In this document: positions 32,843 through 41,513 of the stretch, piece after piece
Layout: every line of letters begins with the position of its first letter
Position numbering within the stretch: position 1 is the first letter of the stretch
Made by a program: the position numbers and the translations under genes
Assembly (NCBI RefSeq): GCF_011801145.1
Contig: NZ_CP046172.1
Span: 3,224,001-3,288,000 of the forward strand
Reading direction: 5' to 3'
DNA: 64,000 nt
Source of the DNA: Nocardia arthritidis
Lineage (GTDB): Bacteria > Actinomycetota > Actinomycetes > Mycobacteriales > Mycobacteriaceae
The notes under the pieces: model-generated
The model's input: only the letters and a program-made list of their open reading frames with translations
Told to the model about the DNA's origin: nothing
Database searches by the model: none

Positions 32843-33330
32843 GCCACCTCATCCGGTGTGAATTCCGACCTCGGGTCGTCGTCGGCTGGTGCCGAACGTC
32901 GTCCTCGGCCGGTACTGGGCGTGGATTTGCCGCCGCGGTTGGTGTTGTCGCCCCATGCGTTGTTCTTGCGTTTGATGGGTTTGGCGACGGCGTATTTCAG
33001 TGACACCCCGACCTCGTCGGCGACGACTTCCATGACGTAGCGGGTGACCCCGTCACGGTCTTCGTAGCTGCGCTGTTGAAGTTTGCCGGTTACCATCACC
33101 CGGGCGCCCTTGGTCAGGGACTCGGCGATGTTCTCGGCGGGCTCGCGCCACATCGTGACGCGAAGGAACAGTGCCGCACCGTCTTTCCACTTGTTCGACT
33201 CGCGGTCGAATATTCGTGGGGTGGACGCGACGGTGAAGTTGACCACCGCGGTGCCTTCGCCCTTGACGAAGGTCAGGCGCGGATCATCGGTCAGGTTACC
33301 GATCACGGTCAAGGTGGTTTCTCCGGACAT
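32839..33330 (-). CDS. ssb: Single-stranded DNA-binding protein
   Basis: A 163-aa OB-fold [77 protein letters not shown] and the [11 protein letters not shown] strand are all diagnostic. The C-terminus is acidic ([14 protein letters not shown]) but lacks the canonical DDDIPF tip. AGGAGA lies 8 bases before ATG. Likely coats the transferred strand during conjugation or rolling-circle replication. It begins the part of the operon that lies beyond the IS insertion. Confidence 0.9.
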
Positions 33331-33462
33331 TGTGGTTTCTCCTAGAAAGTGTTGTGTCAGTTGATGATTCGGAAATCCATGAATGGGTTCCGGTGAGGTT
33401 GTCCGGACCTCACTGGTGTGATGCGTTGGGCATCACGGGATTTCAGGTGTCGTAGCGGTTCC
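33331..33462. promoter_or_regulatory. ssb upstream region with two small hairpins
   Basis: Contains GTGATGC-GTTGG-GCATCAC (33418-33436) and GTGAGGT...ACCTCAC (33393-33413). It sits between the ssb start and the inserted IS and may supply a local promoter now that the IS separates ssb from the upstream part of the operon. Confidence 0.4.
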
Positions 33463-33488
33463 TGAATCCCCCCGGTGAGTCCGGAGAC

Positions 33489-34445
33489 TTACTGGTGTGA
33501 CAGCTCAGCAGGTTGCTGGGCTGGGTTCTGAGCGTAGTAGGCGGTCTCCATCTGGGCGGGTGGCATGTCCCCGCAGTGCTGGTAGAGGCGCCGGTGGTTG
33601 AACCAGTCCACCCATTCAGCGGTGGCCAACTCGACGTGATCCACGGTGCGCCACGGTGCCCGCGGTTTGATCAACTCGGTTTTATAGAGGCCGTTGATCG
33701 TTTCGGCGAGTGCGTTGTCGAAGCTCGATCCCACCGCTCCTACGCTGGGCTGGATCCCGGCTTCGGCAAGCCGTTCGGTGAATTTCACCGACGTGTATTG
33801 CGATCCTCGATCATTATGGTGCACAACATCTTTCACGTTCCAGCCCTCGCGTTCACGAGTCCAGATGGCATGCTCGATCGCGTCGAGCACCAACGCGGCG
33901 GTCATCGACGTGGATGTGCGCCAGCCGATAACGCGCCGCGCATAGGCGTCCACGACGAATGCCACATACACCCACCCCGACCACGTCGACACATAGGTGA
34001 TGTCGGCAACCCATAGCCGGTTCGGCGCCGCCGGAGCGAACTTACGCTGCACTAGATCCGCCGGCCGCTGCGCGTTCGGGTCCGGGATCGTGGTGCGTTT
34101 GACCTTGCCGCGCATCGCGCCTCGTAACCCGAGCCGGCGCATGAGCCGCTCCACCGTGCAGCGCGCCACCGGGATGTCTTCCCGGTTCAATTGCAGCCAC
34201 ACCTTTCTCGCGCCATACACGCCGAAATTCTCGCGGTGCACACGCCTTATCTCCACGGCCAGTTCCTCGTCACGCAGCTGCTGCTTGGTGACGGTGCGAC
34301 GGCGGTGTTCGTAATAGGTCGACGGGGCGACTTTCACGCCGAGCTCTGTGAGCCCGGCGCAGATAGACTCGATGCCCCACCGCAGGCCGTCGGCATCACG
34401 GCGGCCCTGGTGTTCGGTGATGAACCGGATTATCAGCGTTGTGGC
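33489..34445 (-). CDS. IS3-family transposase OrfB (DDE integrase)
   Basis: The region from the N-terminal HTH_21 (VKVAPSTYYEHRRR, REDIPVARCTVERLMRRLGLRG) through the rve core is present. Catalytic Asp in WVADITYVSTWSG, second Asp in VHHNDRGSQYTS, and Glu in SFDNALAETINGLYKTELI. The frame is open upstream of the first ATG-like codon (GTG 34337) to the end of orfA, so translation most likely comes from a -1 programmed frameshift, as in the family. Start given is approximate. Confidence 0.82.
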   Translation of the reverse strand, partial: ATTLIIRFITEHQGRRDADGLRWGIESICAGLTELGVKVAPSTYYEHRRRTVTKQQLRDEELAVEIRRVHRENFGVYGARKVWLQLNREDIPVARCTVERLMRRLGLRGAMRGKVKRTTIPDPNAQRPADLVQRKFAPAAPNRLWVADITYVSTWSGWVYVAFVVDAYARRVIGWRTSTSMTAALVLDAIEHAIWTREREGWNVKDVVHHNDRGSQYTSVKFTERLAEAGIQPSVGAVGSSFDNALAETINGLYKTELIKPRAPWRTVDHVELATAEWVDWFNHRRLYQHCGDMPPAQMETAYYAQNPAQQPAELSHQ

Positions 34446-34789
34446 CGGTCTATCTCGGCCGCGAAGAAAGCCGACGCCGCTTTCAGAATTGCGTTGGCGC
34501 GCTTGAGTTCTGCGTTCTCACGCCGCAGCCGTTTCAGCTCCTCGGACTCCCCGGTCGTCACCCCCGAGCGAGCACCGGTATCGACCTCACTTTGACGCAC
34601 CCACCCACGAACCGTCTCCGGATGACCCACACCCAACAACTCGGCGACCGCCCGCATCGCCGCCCACTCCGACCCATGCTGATCACGGATCTCACCAAAC
34701 ATCCGCACGGCCCGCTCACGCAGCTCGTCCGGGTACTTCCTCCTCGACACGACTCCATCCTTCCCAAGAGATGAAGTCTCCGGACTCAC
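34433..34789 (-). CDS. IS3-family transposase OrfA (HTH_Tnp_1)
   Basis: A 118-aa protein: helix-turn-helix SRRKYPDELRERAVRMFGEIRDQHGSEWAAMRAVAELLGVGHPETVRGWVRQ followed by a leucine-zipper-like ELKRLRRENAELKRANAILKAASAFFAAE. It overlaps orfB in the -1 frame and provides DNA binding to the ends. Confidence 0.82.
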   Translation of the reverse strand: MSPETSSLGKDGVVSRRKYPDELRERAVRMFGEIRDQHGSEWAAMRAVAELLGVGHPETVRGWVRQSEVDTGARSGVTTGESEELKRLRRENAELKRANAILKAASAFFAAEIDRPQR

Positions 34790-34853
34790 CGGGGTGGCTC
34801 ATCCTCCTTCCTGATGTTGTTATTTGAAAACCTTTGGCATGGAGCCGGTTTAG

Positions 34854-35753
34854 TCATGCTTCGGCTTCCATCTGCGCGGTATAGACCGTCTGCGGCGGTG
34901 TGGTATCGGACTGCTCGGCTTCGGCGTGCTCGGCCGACACCGGCTCGGCCTCGGCATACATGTGGTCGGCGTGCTGCTCAGCCTGCTGTTCCGCGGTCGC
35001 CGTCGCTGTGGCGTCTTGCTGGGCTGTGCGGGGTGCGTGGCCGTTGGATTCTGCTGCGGCCGTGGCTGTTTCCCGGATCTGGAGTTGCTCGATGCGTTGT
35101 TCCAAGCGTTGGATACGCCGTGCCACGTCGTTGTAGAGGTCGGCGTTGTCGCGCCGCAGCTGGATCAATTCGGCGTTGCTCACCGTTTGTTTCGGTTGTG
35201 CCCGCTCGTCGACGGTTTCGGTGGCGACGAGTTGTTGGTGGTGGCGCATCACGCGTTGCTCGGACTCGGCCGCGGCGTAGCGTGCCCGAACAGCCGTGGT
35301 GGCGTTGACGGGTTGGAAGACGTTGCGGGCCACCGGTTTCTCCGGTTCGGCTTCGATCTGGTCGAGGACTTGGACGATCTGGCCGCGCTGTTCGACCGAG
35401 AGCGGGGTGTCGTGCACGGTGTGCTCGATCCCGGCCCGCAGTCCGGACAGATACGCCCGCACCTGGGCGCGTTCGGCCGCGGTCGCACCTTCCTCGGCAC
35501 GCGTTGCCGCAGTGGCCGATTCGCGCTGGTAGTCCTCCAGCCGGGCCTGGTACCACTGCTGGGTGATCGTGGTCTGATAGGCGAACATCCGCTGCACCTC
35601 ACGGGCCTCGGTGAGCAGTTGCTGATGCTGGCGCCGCGTCAGCCGGATCGATCCATCACGGGTGTGGGCGCGGTAGTGCTGCATCAACTGCATGACCAGC
35701 TGCACCAGTTGCGCCCAGCTGCGGGCGGCTTCGTCGACTTCATTGCCCGACAT
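34854..35753 (-). CDS. Coiled-coil Gln/Ala-rich protein of the transfer operon
   Basis: A 299-aa soluble protein, mainly helical: HYRAHTRDGSIRLTRRQHQQLLTEAREVQRMFAYQTTITQQWYQARLEDYQRES and later RRDNADLYNDVARRIQRLEQRIEQLQIRE. The C-terminal third is low-complexity (Ala/Thr/Glu/His). No enzymatic motif. ATG preceded by GGGGAG, 6 bases after the previous gene. Common type in Nocardia integrative elements; possible transfer accessory. Confidence 0.65.
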   Translation of the reverse strand: MSGNEVDEAARSWAQLVQLVMQLMQHYRAHTRDGSIRLTRRQHQQLLTEAREVQRMFAYQTTITQQWYQARLEDYQRESATAATRAEEGATAAERAQVRAYLSGLRAGIEHTVHDTPLSVEQRGQIVQVLDQIEAEPEKPVARNVFQPVNATTAVRARYAAAESEQRVMRHHQQLVATETVDERAQPKQTVSNAELIQLRRDNADLYNDVARRIQRLEQRIEQLQIRETATAAAESNGHAPRTAQQDATATATAEQQAEQHADHMYAEAEPVSAEHAEAEQSDTTPPQTVYTAQMEAEA

Positions 35754-35759
35754 GAGAAT

Positions 35760-35921
35760 TCACTCCCCGTCGTCGTCGAAATCGATCGCCAGCAGGGCAT
35801 CCAGGTCCGCGACGATCCCACGCAGAGCCTCGGCCCAGCCGACCGGGTTGGGTCCATACCAGTAGGAGGGAAAACCCGCGTCGGGATCGCGGTCCCGGTC
35901 GTGAGAGGCGTTGCTGCTCAT
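35760..35921 (-). CDS. Small acidic protein (53 aa)
   Basis: ATG at 35921 with AAAGGA upstream encodes a 53-residue peptide starting MSSNASHDRDRDPDAGFPSY, with a Trp/Tyr-rich middle and ending in DFDDDGE. Not recognised. Its start lies 30 bases after the 146-aa membrane protein stop and its stop 6 bases before the coiled-coil gene. Confidence 0.6.
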   Translation of the reverse strand: MSSNASHDRDRDPDAGFPSYWYGPNPVGWAEALRGIVADLDALLAIDFDDDGE

Positions 35922-35951
35922 AATGGTTGGTGTCCTTTCGAAGATTGATGG

Positions 35952-36392
35952 TCAGGCGGTGATCGGGCCGGACTCGGTGGCCTCGCGCTCGCGGGCGGCC
36001 CGCCACGCGCGCCAGCGGACACGTAGGGGGCGGGTGCGGGCGAATCCGAAGCGGGATCCGGCGTGGAAAACGGTGATACTGATCCGGCGCACGATGGTGG
36101 CGCTGATGGCCCAGTCCGGGCGGCCGAGACTGACCCAGCTGCTGACCGCGATCACCCCGGCCAGCCACACCAGGGCGGGTGTGATCGCGGCGGCCGGTGC
36201 GCCGCAGTGGGCCACGATCCACATCACCGGAACGACGACGCCCGTGGTGATCAAGGCGGCGCGGGCGCGGGATGCCTTACGCCGCAGTCGTTTCGCCCAG
36301 TGGGGGCGTTTGAGTTCGGTGGTGGTGATGCCGCTGGCTTCCATCAGCGTTTGCAGCTCGCCATCCCAGTCGAACCCGTTACCGTCGTTCAT
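35952..36392 (-). CDS. Two-span membrane protein of the transfer operon
   Basis: A 146-aa protein with basic N-terminus, two hydrophobic helices (ALITTGVVVPVMWIVAHCG, ITPALVWLAGVIAVSSWV) and a basic, Arg-rich tail. ATGA overlap with the DUF2637 gene. Probably works with it in the transfer pore or cell-to-cell spread (Spd-like). Confidence 0.6.
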   Translation of the reverse strand: MNDGNGFDWDGELQTLMEASGITTTELKRPHWAKRLRRKASRARAALITTGVVVPVMWIVAHCGAPAAAITPALVWLAGVIAVSSWVSLGRPDWAISATIVRRISITVFHAGSRFGFARTRPLRVRWRAWRAAREREATESGPITA

Positions 36393-37357
36393 GTGAGGAC
36401 TCCCTTCAAAGGCTGGTGGTGATTGGTTTCAACCCCGCCGCCGACTTCGGCAGTGGTTTCGGTGGGAAGAAGGCCGGCGGGATGTTCGGGCGCGGTGTCG
36501 GTGGGTGGGGTGGATAGGTAGCGGCGCACGGTGCGTTTGCTGACCCTCAACTCGGCCGCGATCTGCGCGTGTGTCCACCCCTGCGCGTGTAGGCGGCGTG
36601 CTGCCACGCGGCGCGTGTCTGCCCCGCCGTCCGAGTCGTTGACCGCGTCACCGGAAGCGGTGTCCCCGTGGGCCGTTGTGGTATCCGTGTTGGCCACCGG
36701 GGTGGCCAGCTGTTCCGTGACGGTGTCCGCTGCGGCCATGGCGGGGGTTCCTTGGCCAGTCTCAGCGGCGGTCAGCACATCAGGTTGCAGCCACGGTGGC
36801 AGCGGCGTCGAAACGTCGGCACCACGCAGGGTGTCCGCTGCGGTGACCGAGGCAGGCACAGTCGGTTCGGCCACCGAGACGGCCGTGGTGGTGCGGATGC
36901 GGACGAGGACGCCGAATCCGTGGACGTAGGCCAGCGAGCCCAAGGGTGCGAGGGCGGCGATGGTGGCGGCGAACCAGGCATCCAACACTCGGGTGGGGGA
37001 AATCGCTGCGTGGACAGCGTTTCCGGTGATGCTGATGGCTTCGCTGGCGACCAGTAGCGACCAGAAGTAGGCGTGCGCTGACCACGGCACTTGGACCGCG
37101 GGTTGGCGGGCGTGACGCATGAGCACGATTAGTGCGGCGGTGGCCAGGATGATCGCGCCGTCGATGATCAACGGCCAAATCCAGGACAGGCCACGGGGTT
37201 GTCCGGCCAGCTCGGCCATCGCCCGCAACGCCACGAAACTAGCGGTCATCGACAACACCACCCCAGTGGCCAACAACCCGAACGCGACACCCTCGACGAG
37301 GAAGAACTCGCGTCGCTCGGCCACCACCAGTCGCCGCAACCGATTCCAAACGGTCAT
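36389..37357 (-). CDS. SpdB-like DUF2637 membrane protein with C-terminal HTH
   Basis: A 322-aa protein. Residues 20-150 contain four hydrophobic helices with DUF2637 motifs (MTASFVALRAMAELAGQPRGLSWIWPLIIDGAIILATAALI, WFAATIAALAPLGSLAYVHG). A Thr/Ala-rich linker follows, then a helix-turn-helix AARRLHAQGWTHAQIAAELRVSKRTVRRYL at ~245-275. DUF2637 proteins on Streptomyces plasmids and AICEs are Spd proteins needed for intramycelial spreading. ATGA overlaps at both ends. Confidence 0.8.
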   Translation of the reverse strand: MTVWNRLRRLVVAERREFFLVEGVAFGLLATGVVLSMTASFVALRAMAELAGQPRGLSWIWPLIIDGAIILATAALIVLMRHARQPAVQVPWSAHAYFWSLLVASEAISITGNAVHAAISPTRVLDAWFAATIAALAPLGSLAYVHGFGVLVRIRTTTAVSVAEPTVPASVTAADTLRGADVSTPLPPWLQPDVLTAAETGQGTPAMAAADTVTEQLATPVANTDTTTAHGDTASGDAVNDSDGGADTRRVAARRLHAQGWTHAQIAAELRVSKRTVRRYLSTPPTDTAPEHPAGLLPTETTAEVGGGVETNHHQPLKGVLT

Positions 37358-37527
37358 CGTGTCCGCCCCCTGTCCGCCTCGCTGTCCGCGTTCTTGACTG
37401 GGGTGTCCGTGCTGGTGTCCGGGGTGACCGGTCGTGGCGGACGCTGATCTTTGGGGTGGTCATTGTGGGTGCGGTGGCCGCTTTGGCTGGCCACGTAGGC
37501 GGCGATGCTGCGGTAGTAGTCGGTCAT
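37354..37527 (-). CDS. Small hypothetical protein (57 aa)
   Basis: Reads MTDYYRSIAAYVASQSGHRT then a polar Pro-rich tail. It has an unusually good AAGGAGGGG site and ATGA overlaps with both neighbours (DUF4031 upstream, DUF2637 downstream), which supports coding. No homology recognised. Confidence 0.6.
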   Translation of the reverse strand: MTDYYRSIAAYVASQSGHRTHNDHPKDQRPPRPVTPDTSTDTPVKNADSEADRGRTR

Positions 37528-37844
37528 CGCCCCTCCTTGTTCATGACTGCCGACATTTCGGTGTTGGTGATCTCGATGGCTCCGGCACGGATTGCGGCGG
37601 CGCGCTTGCCGGGGGTGAGGTCGTAGTGCCACATGCGGGCGTGTGGACTGCCCGGCTTGGCGGGCCATGGTTTGCCGGAAACGACGGGATCTTGGAACCA
37701 GGTGCGTCGCAACCCAATTCGTGCCGCAAACCTGTGCAATTCCTGGCGGGTATCGGCGGTCAGATGACACCACCGGGTGTCGGGTAGACGTCGTTTGCGG
37801 GCGGTCTCGCCGTAGTCGATGAGCTGGTCGACGTATACGCTCAC
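37524..37844 (-). CDS. DUF4031 protein
   Basis: A 106-aa protein with the DUF4031 signature: MSVYVDQLIDYG, RWCHLTADTRQELHRFAARIGLRRTWFQ, HYDLTPGKRAAAIRAGAI. Widespread in phages and mobile elements, function unknown. GTG start overlapping the translocase stop (GTGA). Confidence 0.8.
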   Translation of the reverse strand: MSVYVDQLIDYGETARKRRLPDTRWCHLTADTRQELHRFAARIGLRRTWFQDPVVSGKPWPAKPGSPHARMWHYDLTPGKRAAAIRAGAIEITNTEMSAVMNKEGR

Positions 37845-39919
37845 GCCGCTTCACCGCCCTCCGGCTCGGTGAATCCGAGATCAGCACGCCGTGCCCGCCC
37901 GGAATCCAGATCCCGGACCGCCTTCAAAGGCACGCGGGGCAGGGTGCTTGCCGCCCACCGTTTCGGGTTCGGATCCGCGGGTAACGGGACAAGTTCGTCC
38001 TCGGCGACCGGGATCACGTGCCCCCATTGGGCTTTCAGCCCGTGCACCCAGACGACATCGCCGCGTTCGAACTCCGCGAGCCGGTCGGGATCGATGAAGA
38101 AGGTTTGCCGGTTCCCCAACGACCCTTCGTCACCGGGTTTGTTGTTCTTGGTGTGGCGGGTGTTCTCGCTGACCGGGCGGGAGCCGAAAACCTCGCTGAC
38201 CTTGCCCGCGCCTTCCAACACCATCAGCAGGGCGCCGGAGGGGCAGGATTCGAGCAGGCGACGGCGTTCGTCGGGGGTTTGGCCGAGCCCGAACTGGTTC
38301 TGGGCGGCGAAGATCGCGACCACACCCATACCGAGCAGGCGTTCGGCGATATCGAACTGGTTGATACCGCCGGTCTTGTCCGCGACCGCCGACATCTCGT
38401 CAATAATCAGGACGATCTGGCGGTCGTGCTCACCACAGGCGAACTGCTCGATCAACGTCGTCAACGCGGCGACCTGGGCGCGGGCGTATTCCCCGCGGAC
38501 GGTGCCGGGCACGGTCGCATAGATCACGTCGAAGGAATCCAGGGGCCGCCCGCCGTCGAAGCCCTCACCGATCGCGGCGAAGACGTTGCGGAACTTCCCG
38601 CTGACGTCTCCGATCGCGGGTGGCTTGTTCTTCTCCAATGCATCGATCTCGGCCAACACCGAGTCGTGCCCGGCCCACAGATTGGTGAGCGCGTCGACCG
38701 AAAGCCGGTTCAGGAACTCCTGTTTCGAGCGCGGCGGCCCGCACGGCGCGGTCACCGCGAGCTTGGTGACCCGGATCCGGTTCTGTTTGAAATGCTCCGC
38801 GCCCGCATCCGTCGCCTGAACCGGGTTGATCATCGATTCGAGGGTGGCGCACATATCGTCGACATCCATCGCCCACAAATCCAGACGATTAGTCTCCGGC
38901 CACAACGCGATCCGCCCAGGACGCACCCCCAACCGGGCCGCGATCTTCACCACCTGACGCCCCGTCTGCAATCCCGGCTTACCGCCCTTGCAATCCACGA
39001 AAATCAGCAACGGCCGCTTCTCACCGGTCCGCACATACCGATGCCAATAGGCCGAATACAGGCCGGTACCGAGGCGGACGAGCATGGTGGTCTTGCCAGC
39101 CTTCTGCGACTTACCCAGCACCACCAAATGGCCGAGATCATCGATCGGCAACTCCAAACGGGCACTGCGCCGGTCGGTCAACTCGGTGACCACATCCGAC
39201 TGCGTCGCATCCGTGAACTCCGACAACGGCCCGAGAACAACCTTGGACTTCAGCCAGCCCGCGACCAGCGGGGCACCGTACTTCGCGGCACGCCGCGCGG
39301 CCCGCGCTTGCCCCTGCTGCTGACGGCGCCGCAACCGGCGTGTCTTCGCGGGCGACCCGACACCCTCGCTATCCAGGCGAGCCAAAAACCGGGCCCGATA
39401 CAACGCCGCACCAGCCCACGCCAACGGCAGCGCGCCGACCGTCATCGCCACCACCGCGGCCAACGACGGACCCGAATGCGCCAACACGCTCGCGCCCTGC
39501 CACCACAACCGCAACGGCGCAACCCAGGAATTCGCCAGCCACATGGACCCACCGGTCAACACCAGCGACCCCAACGCATAGTTACGCACCTGCCGTGTCG
39601 ACCAACGCCGTTTAGCCGCAAGCAAATTCAGCCCGAACAACAACACGACGACGAACCCGGCACCCAGCAGCGAGATACCGACATACGCCGACACCTCCGC
39701 CACACTCGCCACATGCGGATGCCAATCCGGAGCATGCCACCCATTCGGCAGCGACGGGTTCTCTATCCGATCCGGCGAATGCTCCTGCGCTGGAACGGGA
39801 TTCACCGACGTAACCGGAGCGGATGACGCCGGGGTGGGAACCGGAACCGGGTGTTCGGTCGGCGGAGTGGCCGTGTTGCATTCGGGCCGGAAATCAATCA
39901 ACGAGGCGCAATCGTTCAC
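37841..39919 (-). CDS. FtsK/TraB-type DNA translocase
   Basis: A 692-aa ATPase. The first ~200 residues hold three membrane spans (VGISLLGAGFVVVLLFGLNLL, YALGSLVLTGGSMWLANSWV, AAVVAMTVGALPLAWAGAAL). Walker A is VVLGKSQKAGKTT near 268 and Walker B IVLIIDEMSA near 503; QNQFGLGQ and the FGSRP region fit the FtsK/SpoIIIE-like group. In AICEs this one protein moves double-stranded DNA to the recipient. GTG at 39919 with AAAGGAGAG overlaps the previous gene by 26 bases. Confidence 0.85.
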   Translation of the reverse strand: MNDCASLIDFRPECNTATPPTEHPVPVPTPASSAPVTSVNPVPAQEHSPDRIENPSLPNGWHAPDWHPHVASVAEVSAYVGISLLGAGFVVVLLFGLNLLAAKRRWSTRQVRNYALGSLVLTGGSMWLANSWVAPLRLWWQGASVLAHSGPSLAAVVAMTVGALPLAWAGAALYRARFLARLDSEGVGSPAKTRRLRRRQQQGQARAARRAAKYGAPLVAGWLKSKVVLGPLSEFTDATQSDVVTELTDRRSARLELPIDDLGHLVVLGKSQKAGKTTMLVRLGTGLYSAYWHRYVRTGEKRPLLIFVDCKGGKPGLQTGRQVVKIAARLGVRPGRIALWPETNRLDLWAMDVDDMCATLESMINPVQATDAGAEHFKQNRIRVTKLAVTAPCGPPRSKQEFLNRLSVDALTNLWAGHDSVLAEIDALEKNKPPAIGDVSGKFRNVFAAIGEGFDGGRPLDSFDVIYATVPGTVRGEYARAQVAALTTLIEQFACGEHDRQIVLIIDEMSAVADKTGGINQFDIAERLLGMGVVAIFAAQNQFGLGQTPDERRRLLESCPSGALLMVLEGAGKVSEVFGSRPVSENTRHTKNNKPGDEGSLGNRQTFFIDPDRLAEFERGDVVWVHGLKAQWGHVIPVAEDELVPLPADPNPKRWAASTLPRVPLKAVRDLDSGRARRADLGFTEPEGGEAA

Positions 39920-40679
39920 CGTCGTTCTCTCCTTTCCGCGTCAAAGTCGCGTCCAAGTCATGGATTTCGAGATTCGGAAGTCGCTCCATCCCGCGCTGAT
40001 GCGCGATCCGGGTTGCGACACCGTTGACCGCGTGCAGCAATTCTGGGCTGCGCACGAAGTACAGGACTCCGGCCAGCTCATAACGGTCGGCGGCGTCCAG
40101 CGCGGCTGTCATCGCTCTCATCAACCGGCCTTCGCCACGTTTCCGGGTCAATTCGACTTCGATTGCCCACACCTTGTCCGGATCCGTGAAATCCTGGACC
40201 CACGCGTCATGGATATGCGGATTCGCTTGCCCGTTCTCAGATTTCACTCGACGGCGCAATAGCCGCTCGCTGGTCCATATCTCCGGATCGGTCTCCAGAC
40301 CGGTCAGCGCGAGCCGCAACTCGGTAACCGCGGTCAGATGCGCGGCCGTCGACGGTTTCGGGTGCCACTCACCCGGATCGAAATCCAAGTAACCCCAAGC
40401 GATCTCGCGCGTCGGATATATCCACAACGGCCCCTGCGGCACTGTGCCCGGCTCGTCGAAATTTGTTGAACGTCGCCACGGACCAGGGGAACCGTAGTCC
40501 AAACGCACCACGTGCGCACGTCCAGCCTTATTGAGCCGTTCCGCGAGTTTGTACGCAGTGCGCGGTCGTCGCTCCATCGCCTTCACCAGCGACGCCAACG
40601 ACATTCCGTACTGTTGGCAATAGAACTCCTCGATCCGTGTCTCACGAGGCTGCGGCACGCGCAACCCGGGCGTACTCAT
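39894..40679 (-). CDS. Replication/relaxation-like protein
   Basis: A 261-aa protein with an N-terminal winged-helix-like region (EEFYCQQYGMSLASLVKAMERRPRTAYKLAERLNKAGRAHVVRL) and a C-terminal part with a nuclease-like core (WVQDFTDPDKVWAIEVELTRKRGEGRLMRAMTAALDAADRYELAGVLYFVRSPELLHAV). This layout resembles replication-relaxation family proteins of actinobacterial elements, but my match is by pattern only. ATG with GGAGG; overlaps both neighbours. Candidate initiator or relaxosome factor. Confidence 0.5.
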   Translation of the reverse strand: MSTPGLRVPQPRETRIEEFYCQQYGMSLASLVKAMERRPRTAYKLAERLNKAGRAHVVRLDYGSPGPWRRSTNFDEPGTVPQGPLWIYPTREIAWGYLDFDPGEWHPKPSTAAHLTAVTELRLALTGLETDPEIWTSERLLRRRVKSENGQANPHIHDAWVQDFTDPDKVWAIEVELTRKRGEGRLMRAMTAALDAADRYELAGVLYFVRSPELLHAVNGVATRIAHQRGMERLPNLEIHDLDATLTRKGENDGERLRLVD

Positions 40680-40966
40680 CGCCCACCTCCGGCGCAATCC
40701 GGATCCACCACACCGGTCGAACTCGGCCAACACACCGTGTGCGACGGCGGCTTGTGCGGACTTCCCAGTCCAACCCCGAGACACAAGCCCAAACCAAACA
40801 CCAAGATGACGCCGCCGAAAACCAGCACCCACCGCAACGGCAGAAGACACGCAAGTTGTCCAACAAGCCCAATTACAGTGCCAGGATTGAACTCCGGCCC
40901 ACTGAAGTTATGCAGCGGCGAATATTCGCGACTGCCATGGGGAGCAACAACATAGTGATCGCTCAT
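40676..40966 (-). CDS. Small membrane protein (96 aa)
   Basis: One clear hydrophobic region (VLVFGGVILVFGLGLCLGVGL), preceded by a weaker one (GTVIGLVGQLACLLPL), and a Pro/Gly-rich C-terminus with Cys. ATGA overlaps on both sides place it in the transfer operon. Not recognised. Confidence 0.6.
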   Translation of the reverse strand: MSDHYVVAPHGSREYSPLHNFSGPEFNPGTVIGLVGQLACLLPLRWVLVFGGVILVFGLGLCLGVGLGSPHKPPSHTVCWPSSTGVVDPDCAGGGR

Positions 40967-41139
40967 CGCCGACCACCTCGTCGTCCTCCACCCCAGTGGT
41001 TCGCATGAATCCAAACGAAAGAACCAACGCCAAGCAGTATCAAGGTGCTCAGTAGAAATACGCCTAGTGGTGGATTGACCACTCCAACGAGAATCAGGAG
41101 CGCCAGAACCAGCGACCAAATGGCGATTGCGCGAATCAT
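40963..41139 (-). CDS. Small membrane protein (58 aa)
   Basis: Two hydrophobic segments (AIAIWSLVLALLILVGVV, LGVFLLSTLILLGVGSFVW) and a basic Gly/Arg tail. ATGA coupled at both ends, directly after the Xis-like gene. Likely part of the transfer apparatus or an anchor. Confidence 0.6.
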   Translation of the reverse strand: MIRAIAIWSLVLALLILVGVVNPPLGVFLLSTLILLGVGSFVWIHANHWGGGRRGGRR

Positions 41140-41366
41140 GCTGCACCGTCCGTCGCTCCGAGCGGTCGCGCTACCGACAGCAGTTCGCGTTTGCTGACGA
41201 ACAACAGTCGTGGACCCTGCCGGTACCCTTCCAGGAGCCCAAGATTGATCCATCGCCGAATTGTTTTCGGATGTACTCCTTCACCGACTATCCGAGCTGC
41301 GGTTTGCAACTTGATCAAGTCGTTCGGCAGCTGTCGCGCTGGCCCAGCTGCTCTCTTCCTGCCCAT
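41136..41366 (-). CDS. Xis-like/MerR-type HTH protein
   Basis: A 76-aa DNA-binding protein: DLIKLQTAARIVGEGVHPKTIRRWINLGLLEGYRQGPRLLFVSKRELL is the excisionase/MerR-like winged helix. GGAGGG precedes ATG. It is the first gene of the leftward operon and faces the regulator at 41514, a place where AICEs often carry xis or a transfer regulator. Confidence 0.72.
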   Translation of the reverse strand: MGRKRAAGPARQLPNDLIKLQTAARIVGEGVHPKTIRRWINLGLLEGYRQGPRLLFVSKRELLSVARPLGATDGAA

Positions 41367-41456
41367 GTGCCCTCCTCTTGGCTGACATGTCCGGATTGGT
41401 TGGGACACAGCAAGATTCGCTGAGACGCATAGGACGACATCACGACATAGAAGGAC

Positions 41457-41504
41457 TTGTGGGGACGTCCGACAGACGTCTAGGATGTCCCTAGACGTCC
41501 CTAG
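41457..41504 (+). promoter_or_regulatory. Promoter with three GACGTC motifs before the HTH-PLD gene
   Basis: TTGTGG (41457-41462), an 18-base spacer and TAGGAT (41481-41486) resemble a sigma-A-type promoter. The spacer holds palindromes GGACGTCC (41463) and AGACGTCT (41474), and GACGTC recurs at 41494. GTCCCTAG is repeated at 41487 and 41497. Self-repression by an element regulator is likely. Confidence 0.6.
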
Positions 41505-41513
41505 GAGGGAATG

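Larger units (their letters stand above)
33463..34801 (-). mobile_element. Intact IS3-family insertion sequence (1339 bp)
   Basis: Two ORFs (HTH orfA, DDE integrase orfB) lie between imperfect terminal inverted repeats that share CCCCGGTGAGTCCGGAGAC and start with TGA on each end. The flanks show a 3-base repeat TCC (33460-33462 and 34802-34804), a likely target duplication. Inserted inside the leftward transfer operon between the coiled-coil gene and ssb. Confidence 0.82.
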
